Shown here: in pieces, positions 52,673 through 61,521 of the stretch | Layout of the letters: each line of letters opens with the position of its first letter | Position numbering within the stretch: position 1 is the stretch's first letter | Source of the DNA: MPNO01 sp965205995 | GTDB taxonomy: Bacteria; Pseudomonadota; Alphaproteobacteria; MPNO01 | Assembly (NCBI GenBank): GCA_965205995.1 | Contig: OZ242200.1 | Coordinates: 3,038,001-3,102,000, forward strand | DNA: 64,000 nt | Reading direction: 5' to 3' | The notes under the pieces: generated by a model | Seen by the model: only the letters and a program-made list of their open reading frames with translations | Databases searched by the model: none | Told to the model about the DNA's origin: nothing | Position numbers and translations under genes: made by a program

Positions 52673-53420
52673 CAGCGCCGGCCGCTTCGCGGCGCTGCTG
52701 GGCATCGTCCTTCTGGTCGCCTGGGCCTGGGCGGGGACCGGGTTCGACCCGGCGCGGCTGGGCGCCGGGCTGCCCAGGCTGGGCGAGTTCCTTACCCGCA
52801 TGGCGCCGCCCGACCTCAGCATCGCGGGCGTCGTCTTCCGGGCGATGCTGGAGACGGTGCAGATCGCGCTGCTCGGCACCGTCTTCGGAGCCGGGCTGGC
52901 GATCGGGCTCGGCCTGCTGGCCGCCGCCAATCTGACGCCGGGCTATATCCACCAGCCGGTCAAGTGGATCCTGGGCGCGATCCGCGGCGTGCCCGTCATC
53001 CTGCTGGCGCTGATGTTCGTCAGCGCCTACGGGCTCGGCCCGCTGCCCGGCGTCGCGGCGATCGCGCTCCATTCGTCGGGCATGCTGGGCAAGTTCTACG
53101 CCGAGGCGTTCGAGGCCGCCCGGCCCGGCCCGATCGAGGCGTTGAGGACCACCGGCGCTGCCTGGCCGCAGATCGTCCGGTTCGCGGTGCTGCCCCAGAT
53201 CGCGCCGGAGCTCGCCCGCGACACGCTGTTCCGTTTCGAGCTCAATCTGCGCGAGTCGCTGGTCCTCGGCCTGGTCGGCGCGGGCGGGATCGGCTTCTAC
53301 ATCCAGCTCTATGCGCGCGCCTTCCACTACGAGAAGGTCGCGACCCTCACCCTGGTGGTGCTGGCGATGGTGGTGCTGGTCGAGCAGGCGAGCGTTCTCG
53401 CCCGCCGGCGCCTCAGCTGA
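52638..53420 (+). CDS. PhnE-like ABC transporter permease
   Basis: 260 residues with about six membrane helices. The EAA loop is EAFEAARPGPIEALRTTGAAWPQIVRFAVLP, followed by the conserved FRFELNLRESLVLGLVGAGGIGF, a PhnE hallmark. It completes the transporter with the PhnD- and PhnC-like subunits. ATG 52638 lies inside the ATPase gene. It ends seven bases before the convergent isocitrate-lyase-family gene. Confidence 0.9.
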   Translation: MSRDAPLATWRSSAGRFAALLGIVLLVAWAWAGTGFDPARLGAGLPRLGEFLTRMAPPDLSIAGVVFRAMLETVQIALLGTVFGAGLAIGLGLLAAANLTPGYIHQPVKWILGAIRGVPVILLALMFVSAYGLGPLPGVAAIALHSSGMLGKFYAEAFEAARPGPIEALRTTGAAWPQIVRFAVLPQIAPELARDTLFRFELNLRESLVLGLVGAGGIGFYIQLYARAFHYEKVATLTLVVLAMVVLVEQASVLARRRLS

Positions 53421-53427
53421 CCGCCCC

Positions 53428-54309
53428 TCAGGGGCCTTCGAAACGGTTCTCGAAGGCGATCACCTCGCGGAAGCCCATCAGCTCGTTGAAGTCGCCGAAC
53501 GGGTGGAGCGCGGTGTCGGCGGCGCTGGAGGCGCCGTGATCGCGCAGCGCGCGGTAGACCCGGCTCAGCGCCTCGGTGGCCGCGAGGAAGCCGGCGGCCG
53601 GGAAGATCGCGACGCTGAACCCGATCGCCGCCAGCTCGTCCGGCGTCAGCACGGGCGTCAGCCCGCCCTCGACCATGTTGGCCATCAGCGGCGAGTCGAA
53701 CAGCCTTGCGGCCTCCTCCATCTCCTCGACCGAGGCCGGCGCCTCGTAGAACAGGATGTCGGCGCCGGCCTCCTGAAAGGCCTCCAGCCGGCGCAGCGCC
53801 TCGTCCTTGCTGTCCGCCTTGCGGGCGTCGGTGCGGGCGATGACGAGGAAATCGTCGCTCAGCCGTGAATCGAGCGCGACCTTGATCTTGCGCAGCATGT
53901 CGGCGAGCGGGATCAGGCGCTGGCCTTCGGTGTGGCCGCATTTCTTGGGGAAGGCCTGGTCCTCGATCTGGATCGCGGCAACCCCGGCGCGCTCGTAACC
54001 CTGCACCGTGTGGCGCACGTTGACGGTCCCGCCATAGCCGGTATCGGCGTCGGCGATCAGCGGCGTGACGGTGCCGGCGGCGATCTGCCCGGCGCGGGCG
54101 ACCATCTCGGTATAGGTCGCGATCCCGGCATCGGGGAGGCCGAGATGCGAGGCGACGACCCCCGACCCGGTCATGTAGATCGCGGGAAAGCCCATCGAAT
54201 CCGCGACGCGCGCCGAGATCATGTCGTAGACGCCGGGCGCGGCGATGAATTCGCCGGACCGCAGCCGTTCGGCCAGGGCACGGGTCTTGGGGACGATACG
54301 ATCCTGCAT
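53428..54309 (-). CDS. Isocitrate lyase / PEP mutase superfamily enzyme
   Basis: 293 residues. FIAAPGVYDMISARVADSMGFPAIYMTGSG is the typical opening; PLIADADTGYGGTVNV gives the Mg-binding Asp residues, AAIQIEDQAFPKKCGHTEG the active-site loop (the KKCGH sequence typical of lyases such as methylisocitrate lyase) and VIARTDARK a further ligand. It may be 2-methylisocitrate lyase, oxaloacetate decarboxylase or a carboxyphosphonoenolpyruvate mutase relative. prpC and prpD are not adjacent, which argues against an ordinary propionate operon. The adjacent Phn-like importer is convergent, so a phosphonate link is weak. Confidence 0.85.
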   Translation of the reverse strand: MQDRIVPKTRALAERLRSGEFIAAPGVYDMISARVADSMGFPAIYMTGSGVVASHLGLPDAGIATYTEMVARAGQIAAGTVTPLIADADTGYGGTVNVRHTVQGYERAGVAAIQIEDQAFPKKCGHTEGQRLIPLADMLRKIKVALDSRLSDDFLVIARTDARKADSKDEALRRLEAFQEAGADILFYEAPASVEEMEEAARLFDSPLMANMVEGGLTPVLTPDELAAIGFSVAIFPAAGFLAATEALSRVYRALRDHGASSAADTALHPFGDFNELMGFREVIAFENRFEGP

Positions 54310-54340
54310 TGGCTTTCCTCCTCCCGGATGGGGACAACGT

Positions 54341-54607
54341 AGCCCGGATTTCCCGCCACGGTCACGGCCTGCGTCGCGCCCAGGCGTTCGTCCCGCAAGG
54401 AGCGGGCCGAAGAGCGTAGCGGGGACTACGGTCGAGGCCCGCGACGCAGCGGGCGGGCGCCCGGGCGCGACCCGGAGGGCGGCGCGGTCCGGCCGACAGG
54501 ATGCGTCAAGCCGCTTGCCCGATGTGCCGCATCGCGCGGCGCGGCTTTCCTGCCCTGTCGGCCGGACCGCGCCGCGCAGACCATGACCGTGGCGGGAAAT
54601 CCGGGCT
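54341..54607. mobile_element. MITE-like element with perfect 24-bp terminal inverted repeats
   Basis: A perfect 24-bp inverted repeat (54341-54364 and 54584-54607, ends AGCCCGGATTTCCC) bounds a 267-base non-coding segment. A second perfect 20-bp inverted repeat (54481-54500 and 54554-54573) is nested inside. No transposase, no clear target duplication. It lies between the lyase-family gene and gcrA. Confidence 0.65.
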
Positions 54608-54718
54608 GGCCGGTTTCCCGCCCGTGTCGAGCGAAGAGGCGGGGCGACGGCGAAACCCTTGCCGCGGCGATTTCCCCGGTTTTCCCATCACGAATTCGGG
54701 AAATTCGCGGGATTTCCC

Positions 54719-54746
54719 TTGCGTCCGACAAAACCCGACATATAGT
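54719..54746 (+). promoter_or_regulatory. Promoter of gcrA
   Basis: TTGCGT (54719-54724), 16-base spacer, TATAGT (54741-54746), about 50 bases before the gcrA start. A CGACA word recurs four times around it (54726-54770). No GANTC methylation site was seen in this promoter. Confidence 0.6.
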
Positions 54747-54799
54747 TGTCGCATTTCCACAAGACACGACATGTAGCGTGCTTACAGGGGGGATTTTCG

Positions 54800-55162
54800 A
54801 TGACCTGGACACTGGAGAGGGTTGACGGTCTGGTTCGGCTTTGGTCGGACGGGTTGTCGGCGCGTCAGATCGCGGACAAGCTTGGCGGGGTCACGAGGAA
54901 CGCCGTCATCGGCAAGGCGCACCGCCTCAACCTGCAGCGCGGAGCGCCCACGCCGGAGCCGGTGCCCGAACCGCCGCCGCCCCGGATCGATTACCCGATC
55001 ACGCCGATGCCGGAGGTCAAGAACTGGATGTGCCGCTGGCGGCTCGACGAACCGGGTCGTTTCGGGCTCCACATTTGCGGCAAGACCGTCCAGCCGGGGC
55101 GCCAGTTCTGCGCCGAGCACCTGACGGCGGCGTATCTGATGAGGAAGAGCACCGCCGCCTGA
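54800..55162 (+). CDS. gcrA: GcrA cell-cycle regulator
   Basis: 120 residues. The N-terminal MTWTLERVDGLVRLWSDGLS and ADKLGGVTRNAVIGKAHRLNL helix-turn-helix is the GcrA signature; a Pro-rich linker leads to a C-terminal domain with CRWRLDEPG, CGKTVQPGRQFCAEH and final AYLMRK. GcrA works with sigma-70 at promoters carrying CcrM-methylated GANTC sites and is specific to alphaproteobacteria, so it is the strongest taxonomic marker here. AGGGGGG precedes ATG 54800. Confidence 0.95.
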   Translation: MTWTLERVDGLVRLWSDGLSARQIADKLGGVTRNAVIGKAHRLNLQRGAPTPEPVPEPPPPRIDYPITPMPEVKNWMCRWRLDEPGRFGLHICGKTVQPGRQFCAEHLTAAYLMRKSTAA

Positions 55163-55280
55163 GCCTGGGGTGCGGGAGCGTATGGCCCGGATGGAAGGTG
55201 CGGTCGACCTCTTGACCAAGTTCCTGATCGACCGTGAACAAGGTCGTACGACGGCGGCCCAATAACTCCAACAGATACCG

Positions 55281-55304
55281 CATGGCCGGCCTCAGCCGGC
55301 CATG
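55281..55304. terminator. Strong hairpin between convergent gcrA and amidase genes
   Basis: CATGGCCGGC, loop CTCA, GCCGGCCATG: ten perfect pairs. No T-run follows on either strand, so it would be a non-canonical terminator or a REP-type palindrome. Confidence 0.4.
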
Positions 55305-55353
55305 ACGGGAGGAGACCGGGGGAGGCGGCGGTTCTATCCGAACCGGATCCGCG

Positions 55354-56637
55354 CTACCCCGCCTCGATCGCCTTCCAGGCCCAGCCCGCGAGCCGGATCA
55401 GCCGGTCGTCGCCGCCTACGGGCCCAACCAGCTGCACCCCGACCGGGAGCCCGTTGGGGCCGGTGAAGGCCGGGAGGGTGATGCAGGGTCCGTGCATCAT
55501 CGTCCATATCCGGTTGAACGAGGATTTCTGGATCCCGGTCAGATCGTCGGTCGGCTCGCCCGGCGTGCTGGCCGTGAGGATGAAGTCGAACCGCTGGAAA
55601 ATCCGCGCCATCTCCGCGCGGCACGCGGCGGCGGTCTCGCAGGCGGCGGCGTAAGCGGATTCCGAAGCGCTCTCGCCGAGCGACACCTGGCCCTGGACCC
55701 AGTGGTTGAGCCGGTCGCGGTGATCGGCGATCTCGTAAGCGAGCGCCTGGCCGCCCTCCATTGCGGTGACGATCCCGAACGCGTCTTCGGCGGCGTCGAA
55801 GACGGGCGGCAAGTCGAGGCCGGTCACCTTCGCCCCCGCCCGTTGCAGCGCCGCTTCCGCCGCGTCGACCGCCTCGATCGTCGCCGCCTCGGCGTCTTCC
55901 CAGTTGGGCGCGCGGCAGACGGCGACGCGGAGGGCGCCGGGCTCCTCGTCGAGCGGAACGGGAGGGGTTTCGGTCATCGCCGCGCGGACCAGCGCTATGT
56001 CGCGGACCGAGCGGGCGAAAACGCCGATCGTATCCAGGCTCGGGCGGAGATGCCGGATGCCGCCGCGATCGATCCCGTCGAGGCTCGCCTTGTAGCCAAC
56101 CACGCCGCAGGAAGCGGCCGGCATGATCACCGATCCGCCGGTCTGGCTGCCGAGCGTGACGGGGACCATGAAATCGGCGACCGCCGCGGCCGAGCCGGAG
56201 GAGGAAACGCCGGGGCTGCGAGAGAAGTCGCGCGGGTTTTTCACCCCGACCGGGACCGGACTCGCGAACTCGGTGGTGGTCGCCTTGCCGAGGATCACCG
56301 CGCCGGCCCGCCGCAACGCGGCGACGCAGGCCGAGTCCTGCGCCGGCCGATGGCCGGCGTGGATCGGCGAACCGTATTCCGTCGGCAGGTCGGCGGTATC
56401 GAAGACGTCCTTGATCCCGACCGGAATCCCCCTCAGCGGCCCACCCCCGGCGGCGTCCGACATGCAGGCCTGGCCGAGGGCATGGGCGGGCTCGAGATGC
56501 GCCCAGGCGCCGATCACGCCGTCGCGGCTGGCGATGCGATCGAGGCAGGCGGCGACCAGCGCCCGCGACGTCGTGCGCCCGTCGGCGAGCCTCGCGGCCG
56601 CCTCGGTGGCGTCGAGCTCGTTGAGTGCCTCGCTCAT
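55354..56637 (-). CDS. Amidase-signature family hydrolase
   Basis: 427 residues. The Ser-cisSer-Lys triad is visible: Lys in LRGIPVGIKDVFDTADLPTE (about residue 75), the Gly/Ser-rich SPGVSSSGSAAAVADFMVPV and GSQTGGSVIMPAASCG carrying the serines. Members hydrolyse amides or act as GatA relatives; the lack of gatB/gatC excludes the tRNA enzyme. It lies ten bases after boxB on the same strand, so it belongs to the box operon and may act on an aromatic amide feeding benzoate. That last step is inference. Confidence 0.87.
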   Translation of the reverse strand: MSEALNELDATEAAARLADGRTTSRALVAACLDRIASRDGVIGAWAHLEPAHALGQACMSDAAGGGPLRGIPVGIKDVFDTADLPTEYGSPIHAGHRPAQDSACVAALRRAGAVILGKATTTEFASPVPVGVKNPRDFSRSPGVSSSGSAAAVADFMVPVTLGSQTGGSVIMPAASCGVVGYKASLDGIDRGGIRHLRPSLDTIGVFARSVRDIALVRAAMTETPPVPLDEEPGALRVAVCRAPNWEDAEAATIEAVDAAEAALQRAGAKVTGLDLPPVFDAAEDAFGIVTAMEGGQALAYEIADHRDRLNHWVQGQVSLGESASESAYAAACETAAACRAEMARIFQRFDFILTASTPGEPTDDLTGIQKSSFNRIWTMMHGPCITLPAFTGPNGLPVGVQLVGPVGGDDRLIRLAGWAWKAIEAG

Positions 56638-56647
56638 CGCCGGCCTC

Positions 56648-58081
56648 CTAGTTAAAGCGGACGTATTCGAAGCTCGACGGGTCCTCGTGGTTGATTCCGC
56701 GGGCCGGCGGCGCGACCCAGCTCGCGATCTTGCCGGGCTCGACGACGCGCTTCATCAGCGACTGGACGAAGCCGCGGTCCTCCTCGCTGGGCAGCCAGTC
56801 GGCGTGCCGGCGGGTCCAGTCCGCCTCGGACCGGATCCTGCCCTTCGGCGAGACCCGGACATCGCCGAAATTGCCGATGCGGCGGTTGAAGGCGCGGTGC
56901 GGCAGCCTGAACTGGAAGTCGGTCCCGGCCCGCTTGATGTGGCGGTTCCACCGCGTCATGCCGCGCTGGCAGTCCTTGATGTACTCATCGCGCAGCCGTT
57001 CGTTGACCGCGTTGAGCGCCGGCTGCTCCTCGGCGACGATCTCGTCGCCCTTCACCGCATGGACCGGCCAGACGCCGTCGAGCAGGCGATGGTCGTCCTC
57101 GATCATGGTTTCCTGGAAGCGGCCCTTCAGGCTCTGGTTGAAGTAGCTCGCCGCGTTGGTCGAGGTTTCCTGGCCGAACAGATCGAGCGACACGCTGAAG
57201 TGGAAGTTCATGAATTTCTGCAGGGTCGGCAGGTCGACCGCGCCGGCCGCGCGCACGCGCTCGGGGTCGTCGGTCTTGAGCTCCTGCATCACCTCGCAGG
57301 TTCGCTGGATCACACGGCCGAGCCCGGTCTCGCCGATGAACATGTGGTGGCCTTCCTCGGTCAGCATGAACTGACAGGTGCGGGCCAGCGGATCGAAACC
57401 GGATTCGGCGAGCGAGGCGAGCTGGTACTTGCCGTCGCGGTCGGTGAAATAGGTGAACATGAAGAAGGACAGCCAGTCCGGCGTCTTCTCGTTGAACGCG
57501 CCGAGGATCCGGGGCTTGTCGGGGTCGCCGGAATGGCGCTCCAGCATGGCTTCCGCCTCCTCGCGCCCGTCGCGGCCGAAATAGGCGTGCAGCAGATAGA
57601 CCATCGCCCAGAGATGCCTGCCCTCCTCGACATTCACCTGGAAGATGTTGCGCAAATCGTAGAGCGAGGGGCAGGTCAGCCCGAGCATGCGCTGCTGCTC
57701 GACCGAGGCGGGCTCGGTGTCGCCCTGGGTGACGATGAGGCGGCGCAGCGTCGAGCGGTACTCGCCCGGCACCTCCTGCCAGACGTCCTCGCCCTTGTGC
57801 TCGCCGAAGGTGATCTTCTTGTCCGCCTCGGCCGGGTTGACGAAGATGCCCCAGCGGTAATCCGGCATCTTGACGAAGCCGTAATTCGCCCAGCCGTCGG
57901 GCTCGACGCTGATGGCGGTGCGCAGATAGATGTCGAAATTCCTTGTCCCTTCGGGGCCGAGCTCGTGCCACCAGTTCAGGAATCCGGGCTGCCACGCCTC
58001 CAGCGCGCGCTGCAGCCTGCGGTTGCCGGCCAGGTCGACATTGTTGGGGATCCGCTCGTTGTAGTTGATCGCCATGGTCAA
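56648..58081 (-). CDS. boxB: Benzoyl-CoA 2,3-epoxidase subunit BoxB
   Basis: 477 residues, full length. INYNERIPNNVDLAGNRRLQRALEAWQPGF is the BoxB start; GRHLWAMVYLLHAYFGRDGREE and FMLTEEGHHMFIGETGLGR contain the E-E-x-x-H diiron ligands. With the reductase BoxA it uses O2 to make 2,3-epoxybenzoyl-CoA in the aerobic benzoyl-CoA pathway. It overlaps boxC by four bases. No boxA is seen in the window. Confidence 0.96.
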   Translation of the reverse strand: MTMAINYNERIPNNVDLAGNRRLQRALEAWQPGFLNWWHELGPEGTRNFDIYLRTAISVEPDGWANYGFVKMPDYRWGIFVNPAEADKKITFGEHKGEDVWQEVPGEYRSTLRRLIVTQGDTEPASVEQQRMLGLTCPSLYDLRNIFQVNVEEGRHLWAMVYLLHAYFGRDGREEAEAMLERHSGDPDKPRILGAFNEKTPDWLSFFMFTYFTDRDGKYQLASLAESGFDPLARTCQFMLTEEGHHMFIGETGLGRVIQRTCEVMQELKTDDPERVRAAGAVDLPTLQKFMNFHFSVSLDLFGQETSTNAASYFNQSLKGRFQETMIEDDHRLLDGVWPVHAVKGDEIVAEEQPALNAVNERLRDEYIKDCQRGMTRWNRHIKRAGTDFQFRLPHRAFNRRIGNFGDVRVSPKGRIRSEADWTRRHADWLPSEEDRGFVQSLMKRVVEPGKIASWVAPPARGINHEDPSSFEYVRFN

Positions 58082-59784
58082 ACCCTCCGTTTGTCGTATT
58101 GGCTCTTGCGGCCGGTGCCATAGAGCTTGAGCGCGCCGTGCTCGCCGGCGGCGTTGGGGCGCTGGAAGATCCAGTTCTGCCAGGCGCTCAACCGCCCGAA
58201 GATCTTGGTCTCCAGGGTCTCGGGGCCGGCGAAGCGGAGGCTCGCCTCCATGCCGGTCAGCGCATCGGGGGAGAAGCTCGCGCGCTCCTCGATGGCGATG
58301 CGGATCTCGTCATCCCAGTCGATGTCGTCGGGGATGAAGGTGACCAGCCCGAGCGCCTCGGCCTCCTCGGCCGCGAGCGCCTGGCCGATGCGCTCCCTGG
58401 CCTCGTCGACCCTTCCGGGCGCGGCGAGGAGGCGGCTCTCCATGCGGGTCAGGTCGCTCGACATCGTATAGGGGCCGAAATTCATCCCCGTCAGGAGCAC
58501 CGTCGCGGGCGGCTCGTTGCCGCCCTCGAAGACACCGTCCAACATGTAGGAACGATCGCTCGCCAGTACGAGTTCCAGCAGCGTGCCGGCGAAGCAGCTG
58601 CCGGGCTCGATCACCGCGATCAGGCTGCGCGAGCTCACGTCGACCCGCTTGAGCACCCGCTTGAGATAGAGCGCGATCTCGCGCACCAGCCAGTCGCCGG
58701 CGTTGTCGAGCAGCGCCTTGTCGGCGGCGGCGACCATCGCCGCATCGCCTTCGGTCTTGAACACCCAGGTGCCGACCTCCTGCTCGTTGAGCCGGAGCTC
58801 CATGATCGCGTCGTCGAGCTCGCGGGCGAGCGCGAACGGCCAGAACGACGTGCCGGCGGCGTGGATCGCGGCGGCTGTCGCCGGCGGCGCGCTTTCCGGC
58901 GCGCGGATGGCGATGGTCGCGGTGGAATCGGCATGGTCGATGGCGACCGTCACATGGTCGTAGACGATGCGCCCGCCGCCGATGGTCCGGTTTAGCGGGG
59001 TGAGCGCGATACCCTTGGCGTCCTTCGGACGGTCGGATTTGCCGGCGAATTCTTTCGCGCGCTCGGAGACGATCTCCTGGAAGCGCGCGCCGGGCACCAG
59101 CTCGTCGATCAGGTTCCAGTCGACCGCGCGCCTGCCGCGCATGCCTTCCGAGGTGGTGCAGAAGAAATCGGCGTGGTCGTGGCGGACCTTCCGCTTGTCG
59201 ACCAGCCGGGTCAGCCCGCCGGTCCCGGGGAGAACCGCGAGCAGCGGCAGCTCGGGCAGGGAGACCGTCGAGGAGCCGTCGTCGATCAGCATGATGTAGT
59301 CGCAGGCCAGCGCCAGCTCGTAGCCGCCGCCCGCCGCGGTGCCGTTGATCGCGCAGATATAGCTCTGGCGCGAGTTGCCGGTGGCGTCCTCGATCCCGTT
59401 GCGGGTCTCGTTGGTGAACTTGCAGAAATTGACCTTGTGGGCGTGCGTCGACTGGCCGAGCATGTTGATGTTGGCGCCGGCGCAGAACACCCGCGGCTTG
59501 TCGGAGGTGACGACGACGCAGCCGATTTCGGGGTGCTCGAAACGCAGGCGCTGGATCGCGTCGTAGAGCTCGATATCGACCCCGAGGTCGTAGGAGTTGA
59601 GCTTGAGCGCATAGCCCGGCACCAGGCTCGCGGTCTCGTCGACGTCCATCGCGAGCCGTGCGACATTGCCGTCCATGCTCAGCTTCCAGTGGCGATAGGA
59701 ATCGGGATGGGTCTGGATGTCGATCCGACCGGTGTCGTGGCCGGTGTCCTGGTTGGTGCGGAGATCGCCAGCGGTTTCGGCCAT
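58078..59784 (-). CDS. boxC: 2,3-epoxybenzoyl-CoA dihydrolase BoxC
   Basis: 568 residues, a long crotonase-fold protein. NVARLAMDVDETASLVPGY, IGCVVVTSDKPRVFCAGANINML and SYICAINGTAAGGGYELALACDYI are crotonase-like oxyanion-hole segments; the C-terminal half is the BoxC-specific second domain. It opens and hydrolyses the epoxide ring to the dialdehyde-CoA plus formate. First gene of the leftward box operon, directly behind the palindromic operator at 59824-59857. Confidence 0.96.
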   Translation of the reverse strand: MAETAGDLRTNQDTGHDTGRIDIQTHPDSYRHWKLSMDGNVARLAMDVDETASLVPGYALKLNSYDLGVDIELYDAIQRLRFEHPEIGCVVVTSDKPRVFCAGANINMLGQSTHAHKVNFCKFTNETRNGIEDATGNSRQSYICAINGTAAGGGYELALACDYIMLIDDGSSTVSLPELPLLAVLPGTGGLTRLVDKRKVRHDHADFFCTTSEGMRGRRAVDWNLIDELVPGARFQEIVSERAKEFAGKSDRPKDAKGIALTPLNRTIGGGRIVYDHVTVAIDHADSTATIAIRAPESAPPATAAAIHAAGTSFWPFALARELDDAIMELRLNEQEVGTWVFKTEGDAAMVAAADKALLDNAGDWLVREIALYLKRVLKRVDVSSRSLIAVIEPGSCFAGTLLELVLASDRSYMLDGVFEGGNEPPATVLLTGMNFGPYTMSSDLTRMESRLLAAPGRVDEARERIGQALAAEEAEALGLVTFIPDDIDWDDEIRIAIEERASFSPDALTGMEASLRFAGPETLETKIFGRLSAWQNWIFQRPNAAGEHGALKLYGTGRKSQYDKRRV

Positions 59785-59817
59785 TGCCCTTCTCCGGTTT
59801 CGCGTTCCAATTGAGAT

Positions 59818-59857
59818 GATTTAGCCACCAATTGTTTAGTTGTCAACAATTGGTGGC
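59818..59857. promoter_or_regulatory. Divergent box-operon promoter with 34-bp palindrome
   Basis: A perfect 13-bp inverted repeat, GCCACCAATTGTT (59824-59836) and its complement (59845-59857) around an eight-base centre. On the minus strand TTGACA (59846-59841), 17 bases, TAAATC (59823-59818) forms the boxC promoter inside it. A regulator binding here could control both boxC and the ligase at 59936; no regulator gene is adjacent. Confidence 0.75.
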
Positions 59858-59935
59858 GTGACAAACTGCACTTGAGGGGACCCGCCCCCGCGCTATACCC
59901 TTGGCGCGACGGGTAACCTAAGACACACCGAGAAC

Positions 59936-61510
59936 ATGCCGCAAGCAGCACCAGGCCCCGCTTCGTCCACGGCGCGGCCCCGGGAACATGCGCTTCTCGC
60001 CTGGCTGGAGGATGCCGTGGCGAGGCTCCCGGACAAGGTCTTCGTCCACAGCATCGACCAGGGCCGGGCGATCGCCTATGCGGAGATGCACGACATGGTC
60101 GGGCGCGTCGGCGCCGCCATGCGGGCGCGCGGCATCGGCGCCAACGACCGGGTGGCGCTGCTGTCGAACAACGCGCTGGAGCATCTGATCGTCTATCTCG
60201 GCGCGATGTGCCACGGCGCGACGGTCTGCACGGTGCAGGTCGAGATGAACCAGGCCTATTTCGACGAGATCCTGCGGGCGCTCGACCCGGCGCTGGTGCT
60301 GCACGAGGAGGCGCTCGGCCTCGGCGCGCTGGCCGCCGCCTCGCCGGGCGAATGGCAGACGCTCGGGCGCTGGAACGGCGCCAGCGGCTTCTTCGCCGAG
60401 CTCGCCCTCCGGCCCGGCGCGCCGCAAGACCCGCTCAACGCCTATGACGACGTCGCCTCGATCTTCTACACCTCCGGCACCGCCTCGAAGCCCAAGGGCG
60501 TGGTCTGCAGCTTCGCCGAGCTGCTGGAGAACGTCGAACCCACGGCGGACGCCTTCGGGATCGGCGAGGCCGACCTTGTGCTCGACTTCCGCTCCTATAA
60601 CTGGATGTCGGCGCAGGTGCTGAGCTTCCTCGGGCCGCTGTGCCGCGGGGCGACGCTCTGCATGGCCCGCAAGTTCTCCCAGAGCCGGTATTTCGACTGG
60701 ATCCGCGACTTCGGCGTCACCGTCGCCGCCTGCAACCCGACCGCGATCAACATGCTGGTCAACCGGCCGATCCCGATCGCCGGCCGCGACCTGCCGCATC
60801 TCCGCTATGTCACCTCGAGCTCGGCGGCGCTGATGGTCGCCGACTGGAAGGCGTTCGAGGAGATGTACGGAATCCCCATCGCCCAGGGCTACGGCTCCAG
60901 CGAGACAGGCTGGATCGCGGGGTCGAACGAGCGCACGCGGCGCATGGGCTCGGCCGGCCGGCCGCATTGCTACCAGAACCTCGCCATCGTCGACGACGCG
61001 GGAAACGAACTGCCCGCGGGCGAGATCGGCGCCATCGAGCTCGGCCGCCACCCCGACAACGAATTCCGCTACCTCGCGGAAGACGGGAGCTACCGGGTCA
61101 ACGCCCGAGGCCGCGCGCGCACCGGCGATCTCGGCTATCTCGACGCCGACGGGTATCTCCACATCACCGGGCGGAGCAAGGATCTGATCATCCGCGGCGG
61201 CATCAACATCGCGCCGACCGAGATCGACAATTTGGTGCTGCAGATGCCGGAGGTCGCCGAAGCGGCCGCCGTCGGCGTTCCCGACCGCATATACGGCGAG
61301 GAGGTCGTGGTGTATGTCGTGCCGAGGCCCGGCGCGGCGCTCACCGAGGCCGCCATACTCGCCCATTGCGAGGCCGCGCTGCCGCATGCCAAGCGGCCCA
61401 AGGAGGCGATCCTGCGGGCCGGGCTTCCGAAGACGGGGCGCGGCAAGTTGGACCGCCAGGCCCTGGTCGCAGACTGGCGGGGCGGCCGGCAAGCCGCCGC
61501 CCCCGCGTGA
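59936..61510 (+). CDS. AMP-forming aryl/acyl-CoA ligase of the box cluster
   Basis: 524 residues. FYTSGTASKPKGVVCSF (ATP loop), GYGSSETGWIAGS, ARTGDLGYLDADGYLHITGRSKDLIIRGG and the catalytic Lys near GRGKLDRQALV define an adenylate-forming ligase. Divergent from boxC across the shared palindrome, it is the obvious candidate to make benzoyl-CoA, although its sequence does not read like the standard BclA benzoate-CoA ligase and another aromatic acid is possible. It heads a rightward unit with cupin and sulfatase genes. Confidence 0.83.
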   Translation: MPQAAPGPASSTARPREHALLAWLEDAVARLPDKVFVHSIDQGRAIAYAEMHDMVGRVGAAMRARGIGANDRVALLSNNALEHLIVYLGAMCHGATVCTVQVEMNQAYFDEILRALDPALVLHEEALGLGALAAASPGEWQTLGRWNGASGFFAELALRPGAPQDPLNAYDDVASIFYTSGTASKPKGVVCSFAELLENVEPTADAFGIGEADLVLDFRSYNWMSAQVLSFLGPLCRGATLCMARKFSQSRYFDWIRDFGVTVAACNPTAINMLVNRPIPIAGRDLPHLRYVTSSSAALMVADWKAFEEMYGIPIAQGYGSSETGWIAGSNERTRRMGSAGRPHCYQNLAIVDDAGNELPAGEIGAIELGRHPDNEFRYLAEDGSYRVNARGRARTGDLGYLDADGYLHITGRSKDLIIRGGINIAPTEIDNLVLQMPEVAEAAAVGVPDRIYGEEVVVYVVPRPGAALTEAAILAHCEAALPHAKRPKEAILRAGLPKTGRGKLDRQALVADWRGGRQAAAPA

Positions 61511-61521
61511 GGAGGGATCGA

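Noticed and set aside
49136..53420. Plain phosphonate utilisation operon
   Set aside because: No C-P lyase (phnGHIJ) or phosphonatase genes are present, and the first gene and regulator point elsewhere; kept only as an alternative.
53428..54309. Calling this gene prpB (2-methylisocitrate lyase)
   Set aside because: The active-site loop fits, but no prpC/prpD neighbours exist and several related activities share the motifs.
55182..55265. 27-codon frame (MARMEGAVDLLTK...) between gcrA and the amidase
   Set aside because: Reads somewhat like protein but is very short, has a poor ribosome site and no recognisable family; not enough support to call.
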